Assembly (NCBI GenBank): GCA_013214445.1
Contig: JABSPG010000221.1
Span: 1-6,476, forward strand
Direction: 5' to 3'
DNA from: Ekhidna sp.
Lineage (GTDB): Bacteria; Bacteroidota; Bacteroidia; Cytophagales; Cyclobacteriaceae
Length of the DNA stretch: 6,476 nt
Part shown: one piece after another, positions 6,421 through 6,476 of the stretch
How positions within the stretch are numbered: the stretch's first letter is position 1
Layout: each line of letters opens with the position of its first letter
The notes under the pieces: model-generated
What the model saw: the letters and a program-made list of their open reading frames with translations, nothing else
Told to the model about the DNA's origin: nothing
Database searches by the model: none
Translations under genes and position numbers: made by a program

Positions 6421-6476
6421 TCTCGTTGATAAGTATTTTGCTTAGGTAAAATTAGATTCTTTGAACTCGACAAATC

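Noticed and set aside
6421..6476. Possible C-terminal tail of a minus-strand gene at the right edge
   Set aside because: Two minus-strand frames run in from the edge and end within about 60 bases. Neither is long enough to recognise, so no gene is called.
1..6476. A new defence, mobile or biosynthetic system
   Set aside because: The genes are recognisable housekeeping and signalling families with mixed orientations. There are no nucleases, integrases, reverse transcriptases, repeat arrays or terminal repeats that would mark such a system.

Overview
The window looks like a piece of a Bacteroidota chromosome, most likely from the order Cytophagales. The DNA is AT-rich (by eye roughly 40% GC), the starts lack Shine-Dalgarno sequences, and there is a very large two-component-regulator propeller protein. 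The o-succinylbenzoate synthase has the form typical of Bacteroidota. The order-level guess rests on protein flavour only and is moderate at best. I see no insertion sequences, phage genes, tRNA/rRNA genes or CRISPR array.

Layout: (1) 1-1983, minus: the first 661 residues of a secreted or membrane-anchored sensor with a signal peptide and fourteen propeller blades. It is cut by the window edge where the Y_Y_Y domain should begin, so its output domain is not visible. (2) 2076-2702, minus: a PAQR/hemolysin III-type membrane protein with a complete metal-site motif set. (3) 2703-2951: a 249-bp gap with a hairpin behind queA and a doubtful 34-residue hydrophobic reading frame. (4) 2952-4112, minus: queA, the penultimate enzyme of queuosine synthesis. 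(5) 4111-5166, plus: menC, o-succinylbenzoate synthase of menaquinone synthesis. (6) 5210-5512, minus: a small ABM-fold protein, convergent with menC. (7) 5641-6420, plus: a soluble histidine kinase with no sensor domain, divergent from the ABM gene. The last 56 bases hold no assignable gene.

The genes are mostly unrelated housekeeping and signalling functions and do not form an evident pathway or a recognisable new system. The most distinctive feature is the queA/menC junction. The two ATG codons lie on opposite strands of one CATG tetramer (4110-4113), so the genes overlap by two bases and any upstream promoter or 5' leader of one lies inside the coding sequence of the other. The propeller sensor and the orphan kinase are separate signalling proteins whose partners lie outside the window or elsewhere in the genome.
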